This document shows positions 46,776 to 46,825 of a DNA stretch of 46,825 nt, in pieces (position 1 is the first letter of the stretch; each line of letters begins with the position of its first letter). The DNA lies in NCBI GenBank assembly GCA_913061285.1, contig CAJXVR010000016.1, positions 1 through 46,825 on the forward strand. The letters run 5' to 3'. Source of the DNA: an uncultured Verrucomicrobiota bacterium. Lineage in GTDB: Bacteria; Verrucomicrobiota; Verrucomicrobiia; Limisphaerales; AAA164-E04. Position numbers and translations under genes: made by a program. A model generated the notes under the pieces. It worked only from the letters and a program-made list of their open reading frames with translations, made no database searches and had not been told where the DNA came from.

Positions 46776-46825
46776 CTGTCTCTTATACACATCTGACGCT
46801 GCCGACGAGCGATCTAGTGTAGATC
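46776..46825 (-). other. Sequencing adapter: reverse complement of the Nextera mosaic end, read-1 adapter, TAGATCGC index and GATCTACAC
   Basis: CTGTCTCTTATACACATCT GACGCTGCCGACGA GCGATCTA GTGTAGATC; not genomic. Confidence 0.98.

Noticed and set aside
1-46825. Search for defence systems, prophage, integrase or IS elements
   Set aside because: No recognisable nuclease/helicase defence modules, phage structural genes, transposases or CRISPR repeats; the mosaic ends at the edges are library adapter, not Tn5.

Overview
The window is a 46.8-kb assembled contig of ordinary protein-coding bacterial chromosome. Family content suggests Verrucomicrobia or a relative (inference only). Both ends are sequencing-library artefact: bases 1-41 and 46776-46825 match the Illumina Nextera read-1/i5 adapter, so the terminal ligA and prfC genes are truncated by adapter and carry adapter-derived residues. 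I found about 35 credible genes. No rRNA, tRNA, CRISPR, phage or IS element was recognised. Main points of interest: (1) a trp-operon-like transcription attenuator (30-codon leader ORF with W-S-W, candidate mutually exclusive 1:2 / 2:3 / 3:4 pairings, strong intrinsic terminator with U-tract) immediately upstream of an EamA/DMT transporter; (2) an eight-gene, tightly packed minus-strand directon (15.3-23.5 kb) combining a chorismate-lyase-like protein, halogenase-like flavoprotein, HemN-like radical SAM enzyme, glycosyltransferase, hotdog thioesterase, half-size DMT transporter, PaaK-like ligase and PQQ-type propeller, i.e. a candidate undescribed aromatic-metabolite pathway; (3) a reduced 'ebo' cluster (EboE-like, TatD/EboB-like, small conserved ORF); (4) a TolC/HlyD/MacB efflux operon whose adaptor has a C-terminal EF-hand and Gly-rich tail; (5) two divergent dimethylformamidase-beta-like paralogues; (6) a 1291-aa secreted protein with three tandem N-terminal repeats. 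All family calls are by eye from translated motifs; no database search was run.
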